Assembly (NCBI RefSeq): GCF_000826685.1
Contig: NZ_JROO01000035.1
Location: 1-35,889 of the forward strand
From: Streptomonospora alba
GTDB taxonomy: Bacteria; Actinomycetota; Actinomycetes; Streptosporangiales; Streptosporangiaceae
DNA length: 35,889 nucleotides
Direction of reading: 5' to 3'
In this document: positions 23,694 to 30,825 of the stretch, in pieces
Layout of the letters: the number at the start of each line of letters is the position of its first letter
Numbering within the stretch: the first letter of the stretch is position 1
Made by a program: the position numbers and the translations under genes
Notes under the pieces: generated by a model
The model's database searches: none
What the model was told of the DNA's origin: nothing
The model's input: only the letters and a program-made list of their open reading frames with translations

Positions 23694-24647
23694 ATGAGTG
23701 CTGTCGCATCGCGGTCGCGCCGCTCGGTTCTGGCGGTGCCGGCGTCCAACAGCCGGTTCATCGAGAAGGCGCGCGGGCTGGACGCCGACGCGGTCTTTCT
23801 GGACCTGGAGGACGCCGTCGCCCCCGCCGAGAAGGCGGCGGCGCGCGCGGGCGCCGCGGCCGCGCTCAACGCCGGCGGATGGGGCGCCAAGGTGCGCACC
23901 GTGCGGGTCAACGCCCTGGACACCCCGTGGACCTACCGCGACGTGATCGAGGTGGTGGAGGGTGCGGGCGGCGAACTGGACGGCCTGGTGCTGCCCAAGG
24001 TCACCACGCCCGACCACGTGCGCTGGCTGGACACCCTGCTGACCCAGATCGAGGCGGCCAACGGCCTGGAACCGGGCGGGATCGGCGTCGAGGCCCAGAT
24101 CGAGGACGCCCGCGGCGCCCTGCGGGCCGACGAGATCGCGGCCTCCTCGCTGCGGCTGGAGAGCCTGGTCTACGGGCCCGCCGACTTCATGGCCTCGGTC
24201 AACATGCGCACACTGGTGGTCGGCGAGCAGCCGCCCGGCTACGACGCCGGCGACGCCTACCACTACGTGCTGATGCGCATTCTCCTGGCCGCGCGCGCCA
24301 ACGGTCTGCAGGCGATCGACGGCCCGTACCTGCAGATCCGCGACGTCGAGGCGTTCCGCCGCTCGGCCGGGCGCACCGCCGCACTCGGCTTCGACGGCAA
24401 GTGGGTGCTGCACCCGCTCCAGGTCGAGGCGGCCAACGACGTCTATACGCCCGGCCAGGCGGACTACGACCACGCGGAGCGGATCCTGGACGCCTACGAG
24501 CACGCCACGGAGGTGGAGCGCCGGGGGGCGGTGATGCTGGACGAGGAGATGCTCGACGAGGCCTCGCGCAAGATGGCTCTGGTGGTGGCAGGCAAGGGGC
24601 GCGCGGCAGGCCTGCGGCGCAGTGCGGAATCCGGAGGCGAGGCCTGA
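23694..24647 (+). CDS. CitE/HpcH-family CoA-ester lyase
   Basis: A 317-aa member of the HpcH/HpaI-CitE family, which cleaves or forms C-C bonds in 3-hydroxyacyl-CoA esters such as malyl-CoA or citramalyl-CoA. VPASNSRFIEKARGLDADAVFLDLEDAV (16-42 in part) opens the TIM barrel. VRVN with Arg71, EAQIED with metal ligand Glu133, and YGPADFMASV with Asp164 are the substrate and Mg2+ sites. The C-terminal GFDGKWVLHP is also typical. No CitD/CitF partners are nearby, so it is a stand-alone lyase rather than a citrate lyase subunit. The ATG at 23694 has GAAGGAGGG ideally spaced; an in-frame ATG at 23637 is possible. A hairpin terminator follows. Confidence 0.88.
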   Translation: MSAVASRSRRSVLAVPASNSRFIEKARGLDADAVFLDLEDAVAPAEKAAARAGAAAALNAGGWGAKVRTVRVNALDTPWTYRDVIEVVEGAGGELDGLVLPKVTTPDHVRWLDTLLTQIEAANGLEPGGIGVEAQIEDARGALRADEIAASSLRLESLVYGPADFMASVNMRTLVVGEQPPGYDAGDAYHYVLMRILLAARANGLQAIDGPYLQIRDVEAFRRSAGRTAALGFDGKWVLHPLQVEAANDVYTPGQADYDHAERILDAYEHATEVERRGAVMLDEEMLDEASRKMALVVAGKGRAAGLRRSAESGGEA

Positions 24648-24656
24648 CGGATCCTC

Positions 24657-24685
24657 CGGCGGGCGGCCCCCGGGCTCGCCCGCCG
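24657..24685 (+). terminator. Terminator after the CitE-like gene
   Basis: A perfect 9-bp stem CGGCGGGCG/CGCCCGCCG with an 11-base loop begins ten bases after the stop. There is no T-run. It separates the lyase gene from the MarR-GNAT promoter. Confidence 0.65.
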
Positions 24686-24746
24686 CTCGTTCGGAGGCGC
24701 GGAGAGCCGCCTCTCGGCTTTCCCACGGCCGATCGGTGCGCTAAAT

Positions 24747-24765
24747 TGTTTGCCAGAGTCAAACA
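24747..24765. promoter_or_regulatory. Palindromic operator-like site before the MarR-GNAT gene
   Basis: TGTTTG and CAAACA half-sites flank a seven-base spacer, inside a distinctly AT-rich pocket (from CTAAATTG to CAAACATA). It lies 57 bases upstream of the MarR-GNAT start. MarR-family dimers bind such inverted repeats and commonly autoregulate, so this is the likely operator, overlapping the promoter. The assignment to this protein is inference. Confidence 0.68.
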
Positions 24766-24821
24766 TACCTGCTCCGGCAGCCCGGGGCCGCGGCCGGAGC
24801 GGGCCACCCGTGGGGACCACC

Positions 24822-25847
24822 ATGAGCACGTCCGAAACCGGTGCCGACGTCCCGCTTGAGGACGTCTCGGCGATCCGCGCGTTCAACCGCTTCTACACAC
24901 ACCGCGTCGGGGTGGTCAAACCCGGCATGCTCGACTCCCCGTGGTCGCTGACCGAGGTGCGCATCCTCTACGAACTGCGGCACCGCTCCCGCGTCGAAGC
25001 CCTCGACCTGCGCCGCGACCTGGACATGGACGCCGGCCAACTCAGCCGCGTGCTGACCCGGCTGCAGCGCAACGGCCTCGTCGCGCGCTCACCGTCCTCA
25101 GCGGACCGGCGCAGGCAGGTCGTAGAGCTGACCGAGGAGGGCAAGGAAGCGGCCGAGACCTTGGACGACCGCGCGAACGAGCAGGTCGTCGGGCTGGTGT
25201 CGCACCTGCCGGAGGGCGACCGGGAGCGGCTCATCGAGGCGATGGGCACCGTGCGGCGGCTGTTCGGCGAGCCCCGCCCGCGTCACGGCGCCGACCATCA
25301 CGCCGCGGCGGCCGAACCGACCCAAGGGCACGACGGGGCGGCTCCGGTCACCTCCCCGCCGTCGTACTCCGAGGCCGTGCTGCGCGAGCCCCGCCCCGGC
25401 GACCTGGGCTGGGTCGTCGAACGCCACGGCGCCCTCTACGCAGACGAGTACGGCTGGGACACCTCCTTCGAGGCCTGGGTCGCGCGCCTGATCGCCGACT
25501 ACGCGCAGGCGTCCGACCCGTCGGCGCAGCGCCTGTGGATCGCCGAGCTGGACGGCCTGCGCGCCGGCTGCGTCGCGTGCACGCGGGAGGACGAGCAGAC
25601 CGCGCGGTTGCGCCTGTTCCTCGTGGAGCCGACCGCACGCGGACACGGCGTCGGGTCGCTGCTGATGCGGCGATGCCTGGATTTCGCCCGCTCATCGGGC
25701 TACCGGCGCATGGTGCTGTCCACCTACTCCGTACTCGCGGCCGCGCGCCGCGTCTACGAGGGCAGCGGCTTCCGCCTGGCCTCCTCGCAGCCCGAACGGG
25801 TCTTCGGTCGCGACCTCACGGCCCAGGTCTGGGAGCGGGAACTGTGA
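24822..25847 (+). CDS. MarR-type regulator fused to a GNAT acetyltransferase
   Basis: A 341-aa two-domain protein. Residues about 15-150 form a MarR winged helix: SLTEVRILYEL, the recognition region DAGQLSRVLTRLQRNGLV and the wing SSADRRRQVVELTEEG. A polar His/Ala-rich linker (about 152-183) leads to a GNAT domain (about 185-335) with acetyl-CoA motif RGHGVG (273-278) and the conserved RRVYEGSGF near the end. The fusion is a known architecture. It implies that DNA binding is linked to acetylation of a small molecule or protein, but the substrate is unknown. The ATG at 24822 follows GGGGA; a TTG at 24750 would lie inside the operator and is rejected. A single-gene unit is likely. Confidence 0.9.
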   Translation: MSTSETGADVPLEDVSAIRAFNRFYTHRVGVVKPGMLDSPWSLTEVRILYELRHRSRVEALDLRRDLDMDAGQLSRVLTRLQRNGLVARSPSSADRRRQVVELTEEGKEAAETLDDRANEQVVGLVSHLPEGDRERLIEAMGTVRRLFGEPRPRHGADHHAAAAEPTQGHDGAAPVTSPPSYSEAVLREPRPGDLGWVVERHGALYADEYGWDTSFEAWVARLIADYAQASDPSAQRLWIAELDGLRAGCVACTREDEQTARLRLFLVEPTARGHGVGSLLMRRCLDFARSSGYRRMVLSTYSVLAAARRVYEGSGFRLASSQPERVFGRDLTAQVWEREL

Positions 25848-25962
25848 GCCGCCCTCCAGCGGGGACGCACCAGGGCGGGAACCCGCAGGCGGCGGCGCGC
25901 GTCGGAGTCGTCCCGTCGGGCTTCCCGCTCGAACGGCACCGCGCGATCGGAGGTCCGACCCG

Positions 25963-26151
25963 ATGAGCAGGACGGCATCCGGAGCATCCCGCCTGATCGG
26001 GCTCCCCCTCGGCCTGGCGATGGGGGTCGCCATCGGGGTCGGCATGGACAACATCGGCGCCGGCATCGCCATCGGAATCGTCTTCGGCGTCGCCCTGGAC
26101 GCCTCCAAGCGCAAGGGCGGCCGTGGCGGCGACTCCGGGGGCGGCGGGTAG
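25963..26151 (+). CDS. Small glycine-rich membrane protein
   Basis: A 62-aa protein with one long hydrophobic glycine-zipper stretch (about 10-46; repeated GxxxG/GxxxA spacing such as LGLAMGVAIGVGM and GAGIAIGIVFGVA), then a basic KRKGG tail and a Gly-rich end. It probably forms one or two membrane helices. ATG 25963 has GGAGG nine bases upstream. It precedes another membrane-protein gene by 59 bases on the same strand and may be cotranscribed. I do not recognise a characterised family. Confidence 0.72.
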   Translation: MSRTASGASRLIGLPLGLAMGVAIGVGMDNIGAGIAIGIVFGVALDASKRKGGRGGDSGGGG

Positions 26152-26210
26152 CCCCCTGCCCGTATCCGCGTCCTTCCATCCGCACATCCGAAAGGCGGCG
26201 TGCACCGACG

Positions 26211-26789
26211 ATGAACCAGCGCTTCCTGGGCGTGCTGATCGGCTCCGCGTTCGGGGCGGTGTTCGTCTTCGCCAACTCCGGCGCCCCGATGCCCCCGGAC
26301 GTGACCCTGGCCGCGCGCGTCGCGGCGGCGGCCGCCCTCGCGGCGACCGTGCTGCTGGGCCTGGCGGCCTCCCGCGGTGACGCGGCGGCCGACTCCCGGA
26401 GTCGGCCGCCGGCCGCACGGAACGCGGCCGGGCGGTGGCGGGGCATGTTCAAGCGGGGGTTTGCGGGGGTCGTATTCACCGAGGGCGTGCTGCTCATCGG
26501 CGGATTCCGTGCCATACGCGTGTTCGGCGCTCCCCCGGAGACCAACGTCGCCTGGATCGCCGTCGTCGTCGGGCTGCACTTCGTCGCCCTCGTCGCGGTC
26601 TGGAAGGCGCCGAGTGTCGCCGTTCCCGGCGCGGTGCTCACCGCCCTGGGCGTCGCCGGTTTCGCGCTGGCGGCGCTCTCGCTGACACCGTGGGTGCCCG
26701 TCGTCAGCGGCGTACTGTCCGGCGTGACGCTGCTCGTCTGCGGAGTCGCCGCCACGGCGGCGATGTGGGTCGCGACCCGCCGGGCCTGA
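26211..26789 (+). CDS. Predicted multi-pass membrane protein
   Basis: A 192-aa hydrophobic protein with about six membrane segments (near 6-22, 33-53, 82-105, 112-131, 136-158 and 161-187) and a short basic loop (70-82). No catalytic or transport motif is visible. It follows the small glycine-zipper protein on the same strand and precedes the response regulator by 125 bases. Function unknown. Confidence 0.72.
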   Translation: MNQRFLGVLIGSAFGAVFVFANSGAPMPPDVTLAARVAAAAALAATVLLGLAASRGDAAADSRSRPPAARNAAGRWRGMFKRGFAGVVFTEGVLLIGGFRAIRVFGAPPETNVAWIAVVVGLHFVALVAVWKAPSVAVPGAVLTALGVAGFALAALSLTPWVPVVSGVLSGVTLLVCGVAATAAMWVATRRA

Positions 26790-26914
26790 CTCCGCCGGGC
26801 CGCGGGCCTGCCGTGCCCGGGTACGCCGCCGACGCGATTCGCGCCCGAGCCCACCCACCGCGACCTCGTGTTCCTCTTACCGGTGCCTAACCCGCATGCG
26901 CCACCATTGACCGT

Positions 26915-27622
26915 ATGACCCGAGCCAGCAGCGTCCTGATCGCCGACGACGACCGCGCCATCCGCGACTCCCTGGAGCGGGCCCTGCAGCTGGAGGGCTA
27001 CGCGGTACGGACGGCGGGCGACGGCGTGGAGACGCTGGCGGCGGTGCACAGCGAGCCGGTGGACCTGCTGGTGCTGGACGTGATGATGCCCGGCGTCGAC
27101 GGTCTGGGCGTGTGCCGGGTGCTGCGCAAGGAGGGCGACCGCACCCCGATCCTGATGCTGACGGCGCGGGTGGAGACCTCCGACCGGGTGGCCGGGCTGG
27201 ACGCCGGGGCCGACGACTACCTGCCCAAGCCCTTCGAGCTGGAGGAGTTGCTGGCGCGGCTGCGGGCGCTGCTGCGCCGCGCGGAGCCCACCGACGAGAA
27301 CGGTGTCGCCGAACCGCTGATCAAGGTCGGCGACCTGCGCCTGGACCCGGGGTCGCGCCGGGTGTGGCGTGGCGGCGCAGAGGTCGAGCTGTCCAAGACC
27401 GAGTTCGACCTGCTGGAGCTGCTCATGCGCAACGCGGGGATCGTGCTGGACCACCCGACCATCTACGACCGCATCTGGGGCTACGACTTCGGCCCCGAAT
27501 CCAAGAACCTCGCGGTCTACATCAGCTACCTGCGCCGCAAACTGGAGCCGGAGGGCACGCCGCCGCTGATCCACACCGTGCGGGGCGTGGGCTACACGAT
27601 CCGGCCGCAGGAGGCGGGGTGA
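26915..27622 (+). CDS. OmpR-type response regulator (MprA-like)
   Basis: A 235-aa regulator. The receiver domain (about 5-115) has acidic D11-D13, phosphoacceptor D55 in VLDVMMPG, Thr83 and Lys105 in PKPFE. The C-terminal winged helix (about 137-232) has LSKTEFDLLELLMRNAG, the recognition region and RGVGYTIRP. The ATG at 26915 has no clear ribosome site, so the mRNA may be leaderless or nearly so. The gene is seven bases upstream of its kinase and surely cotranscribed. Sequence style resembles mycobacterial MprA and related envelope-stress regulators; target genes are not known. Whether it controls the HtrA-like protease gene further right, as MprAB does, is speculation. Confidence 0.92.
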   Translation: MTRASSVLIADDDRAIRDSLERALQLEGYAVRTAGDGVETLAAVHSEPVDLLVLDVMMPGVDGLGVCRVLRKEGDRTPILMLTARVETSDRVAGLDAGADDYLPKPFELEELLARLRALLRRAEPTDENGVAEPLIKVGDLRLDPGSRRVWRGGAEVELSKTEFDLLELLMRNAGIVLDHPTIYDRIWGYDFGPESKNLAVYISYLRRKLEPEGTPPLIHTVRGVGYTIRPQEAG

Positions 27623-27629
27623 TCCGCAG

Positions 27630-29063
27630 ATGCACAGCATCCGCAGCGCAGAGGGCCGGCTGAGGGCGCACATCACGCCGATGCGCGACTGGCGCCTGGG
27701 CACCCGCTTCGCGGTGTCGTTCGCGCTGGTGGCGGCGGTGGTGATCGCGCTGGTGGGCTCGCTGGCCTACAACACCGCCGCGTTTCTGATCCGCACCGAC
27801 GCACAGACCGAGTTCGACACCACCGTTGAGAACCTCTCCCGCAACCTGCGCGGCCCGAGCATGGATCCGCTCGCCGGCGAGGGTGCACTGGCGGTGCTGC
27901 ACTCGCAGTCCTTCACCTTCCAGCTGATCACCCCCGACGGCGGGGTGCAGGTGCAGGTGCGCGACAAGGAGCAGGTGCGCTTCCTGCCCGTCAACGACGA
28001 GGACCACAGGATCGCGGCGGAGCAGGAGCCCGGCGTCGTCCACACCCGCGAGGACAGCGCCCACGGCGAGGACTACCGCATCGCGAGCGTCTCCCTGGGC
28101 GGCGGCAGCGGCGCGATCCAGATCGGGCAGCGGCTCTCCCCCACTGAGCAGATGCTGAGCCGGCTCGCCACGCAGATGCTGGGTGTCGGCGTGGCGGTGC
28201 TCATCGGCGCGGGCGTGGCCGGGTGGTTGATCGGACGGCGCGTCACGGGGCGCCTGGTGCGGCTGACCGAGGCGGCCGAGTACGTGAGCTCCACCGGGCG
28301 GCTGGACTACCCGGTGCCCGGCGGCGCGGCGGAGGGCCGGACCACAGGCGACGAGGTCGGCCGGCTGGGCAACGCCTTCAGCGCGATGCTCGCCCGACTG
28401 GCGTCGTCCAAGGAGGAGCAGCGGCGGCTGGTGCAGAACGCCTCGCACGAGCTGCGCACCCCGCTGACGAGCCTGCGTACCAACGTGAGCGTGATGAAGC
28501 GCTTCGACCAGCTGCCGCCGGAGGGCCGCAAGCAGCTCGTCGACGATCTGCAGGGCGAGACGCGGGAGCTGACCGGTCTGGTCGACGAGCTGGTGCAGTT
28601 GGCCACGGAGAGCCGCGAGGACGAGCAGCCCGCCGATCTGGAACTGCGCGAACTGGCCGAGCGCGTGGCCGACCGCACCCGCCGCCGCACCGGGCGCGAG
28701 GTCTCCGTGGACGCCGACGACACCGTGGTCCACGGCAGGCCGGCGGCTGTGGAGCGGGCCCTGTCCAATCCGGTGGAGAACGCCGCGAAGTTCGACCCGG
28801 ACGGCGCGGAGCCCATCGGGATCGTGGTGCGCGAAGGCCGGGTGGAGGTCCGCGACCGCGGTCCCGGGATCGAGGATCAGGAGCTGGATCACATCTTCGA
28901 GCGCTTCTACCGCTCGACCTCGGCACGCAGTATGCCCGGATCCGGGCTGGGCCTGTCGATGGTGCACGACATCGTCTCCGCCCACGGCGGCCACGTGCTG
29001 GCCGCCAACCGGCCCGGCGGCGGCGCGGTCGTGGGGTTCTGGCTTCCGCCCCGGGCCGAGTAG
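27630..29063 (+). CDS. HAMP-containing sensor histidine kinase (MprB-like)
   Basis: A 477-aa classical sensor kinase. It has transmembrane helix 1 (about 27-50), an extracellular sensor region (about 51-182), helix 2 (about 183-205) and HAMP (about 203-258). HisKA has the H-box ASHELRTPLTSLRTN, with H273 phosphorylated. HATPase has an N-box with N384 (PVENAAKF), G1 DRGPGI, the F-box HIFERFYRS and G2 GSGLGLSMV. All catalytic boxes are intact. It follows its response regulator by seven bases. The layout and H-box are close to mycobacterial MprB-type kinases sensing membrane stress. The ATG at 27630 follows a weak GGAGGCGGGG-type site inside the regulator's end. Confidence 0.92.
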   Translation: MHSIRSAEGRLRAHITPMRDWRLGTRFAVSFALVAAVVIALVGSLAYNTAAFLIRTDAQTEFDTTVENLSRNLRGPSMDPLAGEGALAVLHSQSFTFQLITPDGGVQVQVRDKEQVRFLPVNDEDHRIAAEQEPGVVHTREDSAHGEDYRIASVSLGGGSGAIQIGQRLSPTEQMLSRLATQMLGVGVAVLIGAGVAGWLIGRRVTGRLVRLTEAAEYVSSTGRLDYPVPGGAAEGRTTGDEVGRLGNAFSAMLARLASSKEEQRRLVQNASHELRTPLTSLRTNVSVMKRFDQLPPEGRKQLVDDLQGETRELTGLVDELVQLATESREDEQPADLELRELAERVADRTRRRTGREVSVDADDTVVHGRPAAVERALSNPVENAAKFDPDGAEPIGIVVREGRVEVRDRGPGIEDQELDHIFERFYRSTSARSMPGSGLGLSMVHDIVSAHGGHVLAANRPGGGAVVGFWLPPRAE

Positions 29064-29066
29064 GCC

Positions 29067-29120
29067 GAGGAACCCGCCGGCGACCACGCGCATCCCTTCG
29101 GCGCTTCCGGGGGGTTCTTC
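29067..29120 (+). terminator. Hairpin after the kinase gene
   Basis: GAGGAACCC pairs with GGGTTCTTC (one G-U), with an inner CCGG/CCGG helix, starting three bases after the kinase stop. It probably ends the two-component operon; there is no long T-run. Confidence 0.5.
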
Positions 29121-29251
29121 GAGTTCCGGACAGCGCTTCGGCGCACCACGCCCCTCCGGATCCACGCCCCGGGTGCGGCCCCGATGAGGCGCCGGTCGGC
29201 CGGTGGAGCGGCCCGCCGAGCGCGTTCGCGGACGGCGCCCGCGCCTGCGTT

Positions 29252-29271
29252 TATCGGATCTTAATCCGATA
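29252..29271. promoter_or_regulatory. Perfect 8-bp palindrome, operator-like
   Basis: TATCGGAT and ATCCGATA flank CTTA. The site is clearly AT-rich in a GC-rich neighbourhood and has the symmetry of a dimeric repressor site. It lies 189 bases after the kinase stop and 328 before the transporter start. The regulator is unknown; no adjacent regulator gene explains it. Confidence 0.6.
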
Positions 29272-29387
29272 CCCTGCAGAATCCCCAGGACAACGGGACG
29301 GGCCCGGGTACCGAGTGGGGCACCGGCGGCGCAGACCCCCTTCAACGGCCCCTCGCGCCGCGGTATCGGGACCGTCGTCGGATCATC

Positions 29388-29421
29388 CCCCGCCGGTGTG
29401 CCCTGGCACACTCGGGCGGGG
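29388..29421 (+). promoter_or_regulatory. Composite hairpin in the transporter leader
   Basis: CCCCGCC/GGCGGGG (7 bp) encloses GTGTGC/GCACAC (6 bp, loop CCTG) with a small internal loop. It is a stable structure about 180 bases upstream of the transporter start, between the palindrome and the gene. It could act as an attenuator or terminator; no T-run follows. Confidence 0.5.
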
Positions 29422-29599
29422 TGTCTGGGCGTGCCCGAAAACCGGCGCCCCGGCTGCGGGCCGCCACGGACCCGACCCCGACTCCGCTCCCGTTCGCCGA
29501 CGCCCCCGCCGCCGGGTCCGCGACAGGATCCGCGACCAGACCGACGGACCGCCGCATCCGCCACAGCGGGTGAGACGCACAAGGAGGGCGCAGGAGCAC

Positions 29600-30682
29600 A
29601 TGACGTTGCCAGTGGTCATCGCCATCGCGGGTGCGTTCGCCGTCGCGGCGGGGGCCGCCTTCCAGGAGCGGTCGGTCGTCCGCGCGCCCCGACTGGGCCA
29701 GCTGCGGCTGCTGTCGTTCCTGCTGCGCAGCCGCGGCTGGTGCCTGGGCACCGTGCTGACCGCCGCAGGCGTCGTGGCGCACATGCTGGCCCTGACCGGC
29801 GCGCCGCTCATCATCATCCAGCCCATCGGAGTGAGCGGGCTGCTGTTCGCTGTGATGCTCTCCGCGTTCTTCCGTCGGCAGCGGCTGACGAGGGCGCAGG
29901 TCGTCGGCTCCCTCACGGTGACGCTTGCGCTGGCGGGACTGCTGGCCACCCTTCCCGCCCACGCGGGCGCTCCGGAACCCACCCGGGCCGAAACCCTCCT
30001 CATGCCGACGGGCTGCGCCGTCGTGCTGCTGGTCTGCGTCGCCGCCGCCCGCTTCACCGGAGCGGTCTCGCGGGCCTGGATCCTGGCGCTGGCCGGCGGC
30101 GTCGCCTACGGGGCGACCTCGGCGTTCGCGCGCGTCATCGGCTCGGCCGCCGTCACCGACCTGCTCGCCGTCCTCCAGCCGCTGACCGCGGTGGCGCTGG
30201 CCATCGGCCTGACCGGCGCCGTCATCGTGCAGAACGCCTACCGCAGCGGGCACTTCGCGCTGGCGTACGCGACGCTGCTGATCAGCGACCCGCTCTCGGC
30301 CGCGGTGATCGGGGTGACCTTCTTCGACGAGCGGATTCCGGCGGGGCCGGTCGACGGCTCGGTCGCGGCCGGTGCCGCGGTGCTGCTCGCGATAGGCGTG
30401 GTCACGCTGGCCCGCGCCAGCCGCCCCGCGCCCCCCTCTCCCGCCCAGAACGCGGCCCGCACCGGCAGGTCCGCGCCGGCCGAACCGGACCGGCTACGCG
30501 CGGAACGGGCGGCCGGGCCCACCGATCGAGCGCGTGGCGCGAAGACCGACGCGGGCGGACACGAGGGCCGCACGGCCGACCCGAGCGCGCCCAGGACCGC
30601 GGCCGACAGCGCAGGAGCGCAGACTCACCGGACGACCCACGGCCGCCACCGCGGTCTGTCGGCGCGTCCGGCGGTGGAGTGA
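29600..30682 (+). CDS. DMT/NIPA-like membrane transporter
   Basis: A 360-aa protein with about nine or ten hydrophobic segments in residues 1-280. An unusually long polar, Arg/Ala/Pro-rich cytoplasmic tail follows (about 280-360). The segments GAAFQERSVV, QPIGVSGLLFAVMLSAFF and ISDPLSAAVIGVTFFDERI resemble the DMT superfamily, especially NIPA-like proteins annotated as magnesium transporters in eukaryotes. The bacterial substrate is not established. The ATG at 29600 is preceded by AGGAG and, further up, AAGGAGGG. It is convergent with the HtrA-like gene across a strong hairpin. The tail has no homology I recognise. Confidence 0.78.
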   Translation: MTLPVVIAIAGAFAVAAGAAFQERSVVRAPRLGQLRLLSFLLRSRGWCLGTVLTAAGVVAHMLALTGAPLIIIQPIGVSGLLFAVMLSAFFRRQRLTRAQVVGSLTVTLALAGLLATLPAHAGAPEPTRAETLLMPTGCAVVLLVCVAAARFTGAVSRAWILALAGGVAYGATSAFARVIGSAAVTDLLAVLQPLTAVALAIGLTGAVIVQNAYRSGHFALAYATLLISDPLSAAVIGVTFFDERIPAGPVDGSVAAGAAVLLAIGVVTLARASRPAPPSPAQNAARTGRSAPAEPDRLRAERAAGPTDRARGAKTDAGGHEGRTADPSAPRTAADSAGAQTHRTTHGRHRGLSARPAVE

Positions 30683-30737
30683 GCGACGGACGGCCTCCGC
30701 CGTGTGGCTGAGAGCGGGCCGGCCTCCGCCCCAGCCG

Positions 30738-30772
30738 AAGGGCCCGGCGCGCGGTGGTCGCGCCGGGCCCTT
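30738..30772. terminator. Bidirectional terminator between transporter and protease genes
   Basis: A perfect 14-bp stem (AAGGGCCCGGCGCG and complement) with a seven-base loop, followed by TTT on the plus strand and, by symmetry, preceded by AA, so it also reads as a terminator on the minus strand. It lies in the 143-base gap between convergent genes. Confidence 0.88.
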
Positions 30773-30825
30773 TCGCACTCCCCGTCCCCGGATCGCGGGG
30801 GGCGATGCCCGCTCCCCCGTGGCGA

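Larger units (their letters stand above)
29121..29599. other. Intergenic region and long leader before the DMT-like transporter
   Basis: There is no supported gene on either strand. It contains an AT-rich 20-base palindrome at 29252-29271 and a strong composite hairpin at 29388-29421, described separately, followed by the transporter ribosome site. If the promoter lies at the palindrome, the mRNA leader would exceed 300 bases, long enough for attenuation or a riboswitch. I could not match it to a known riboswitch class by eye. Confidence 0.45.

Noticed and set aside
24750-24821. Earlier TTG start for the MarR-GNAT protein
   Set aside because: It would place the start inside the palindromic operator and lacks a ribosome site; ATG 24822 fits better.
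21029-24859. Plus-strand open frame of over 1,200 codons
   Set aside because: It is antisense to the molybdoenzyme and then out of frame across the lyase gene; the composition is repetitive Gly/Val/Arg with no motif.
27522-29582. Long minus-strand open frame opposite the OmpR-type kinase
   Set aside because: The plus strand encodes an intact kinase with all catalytic boxes; the minus frame is His/Gln/Arg-rich shadow.
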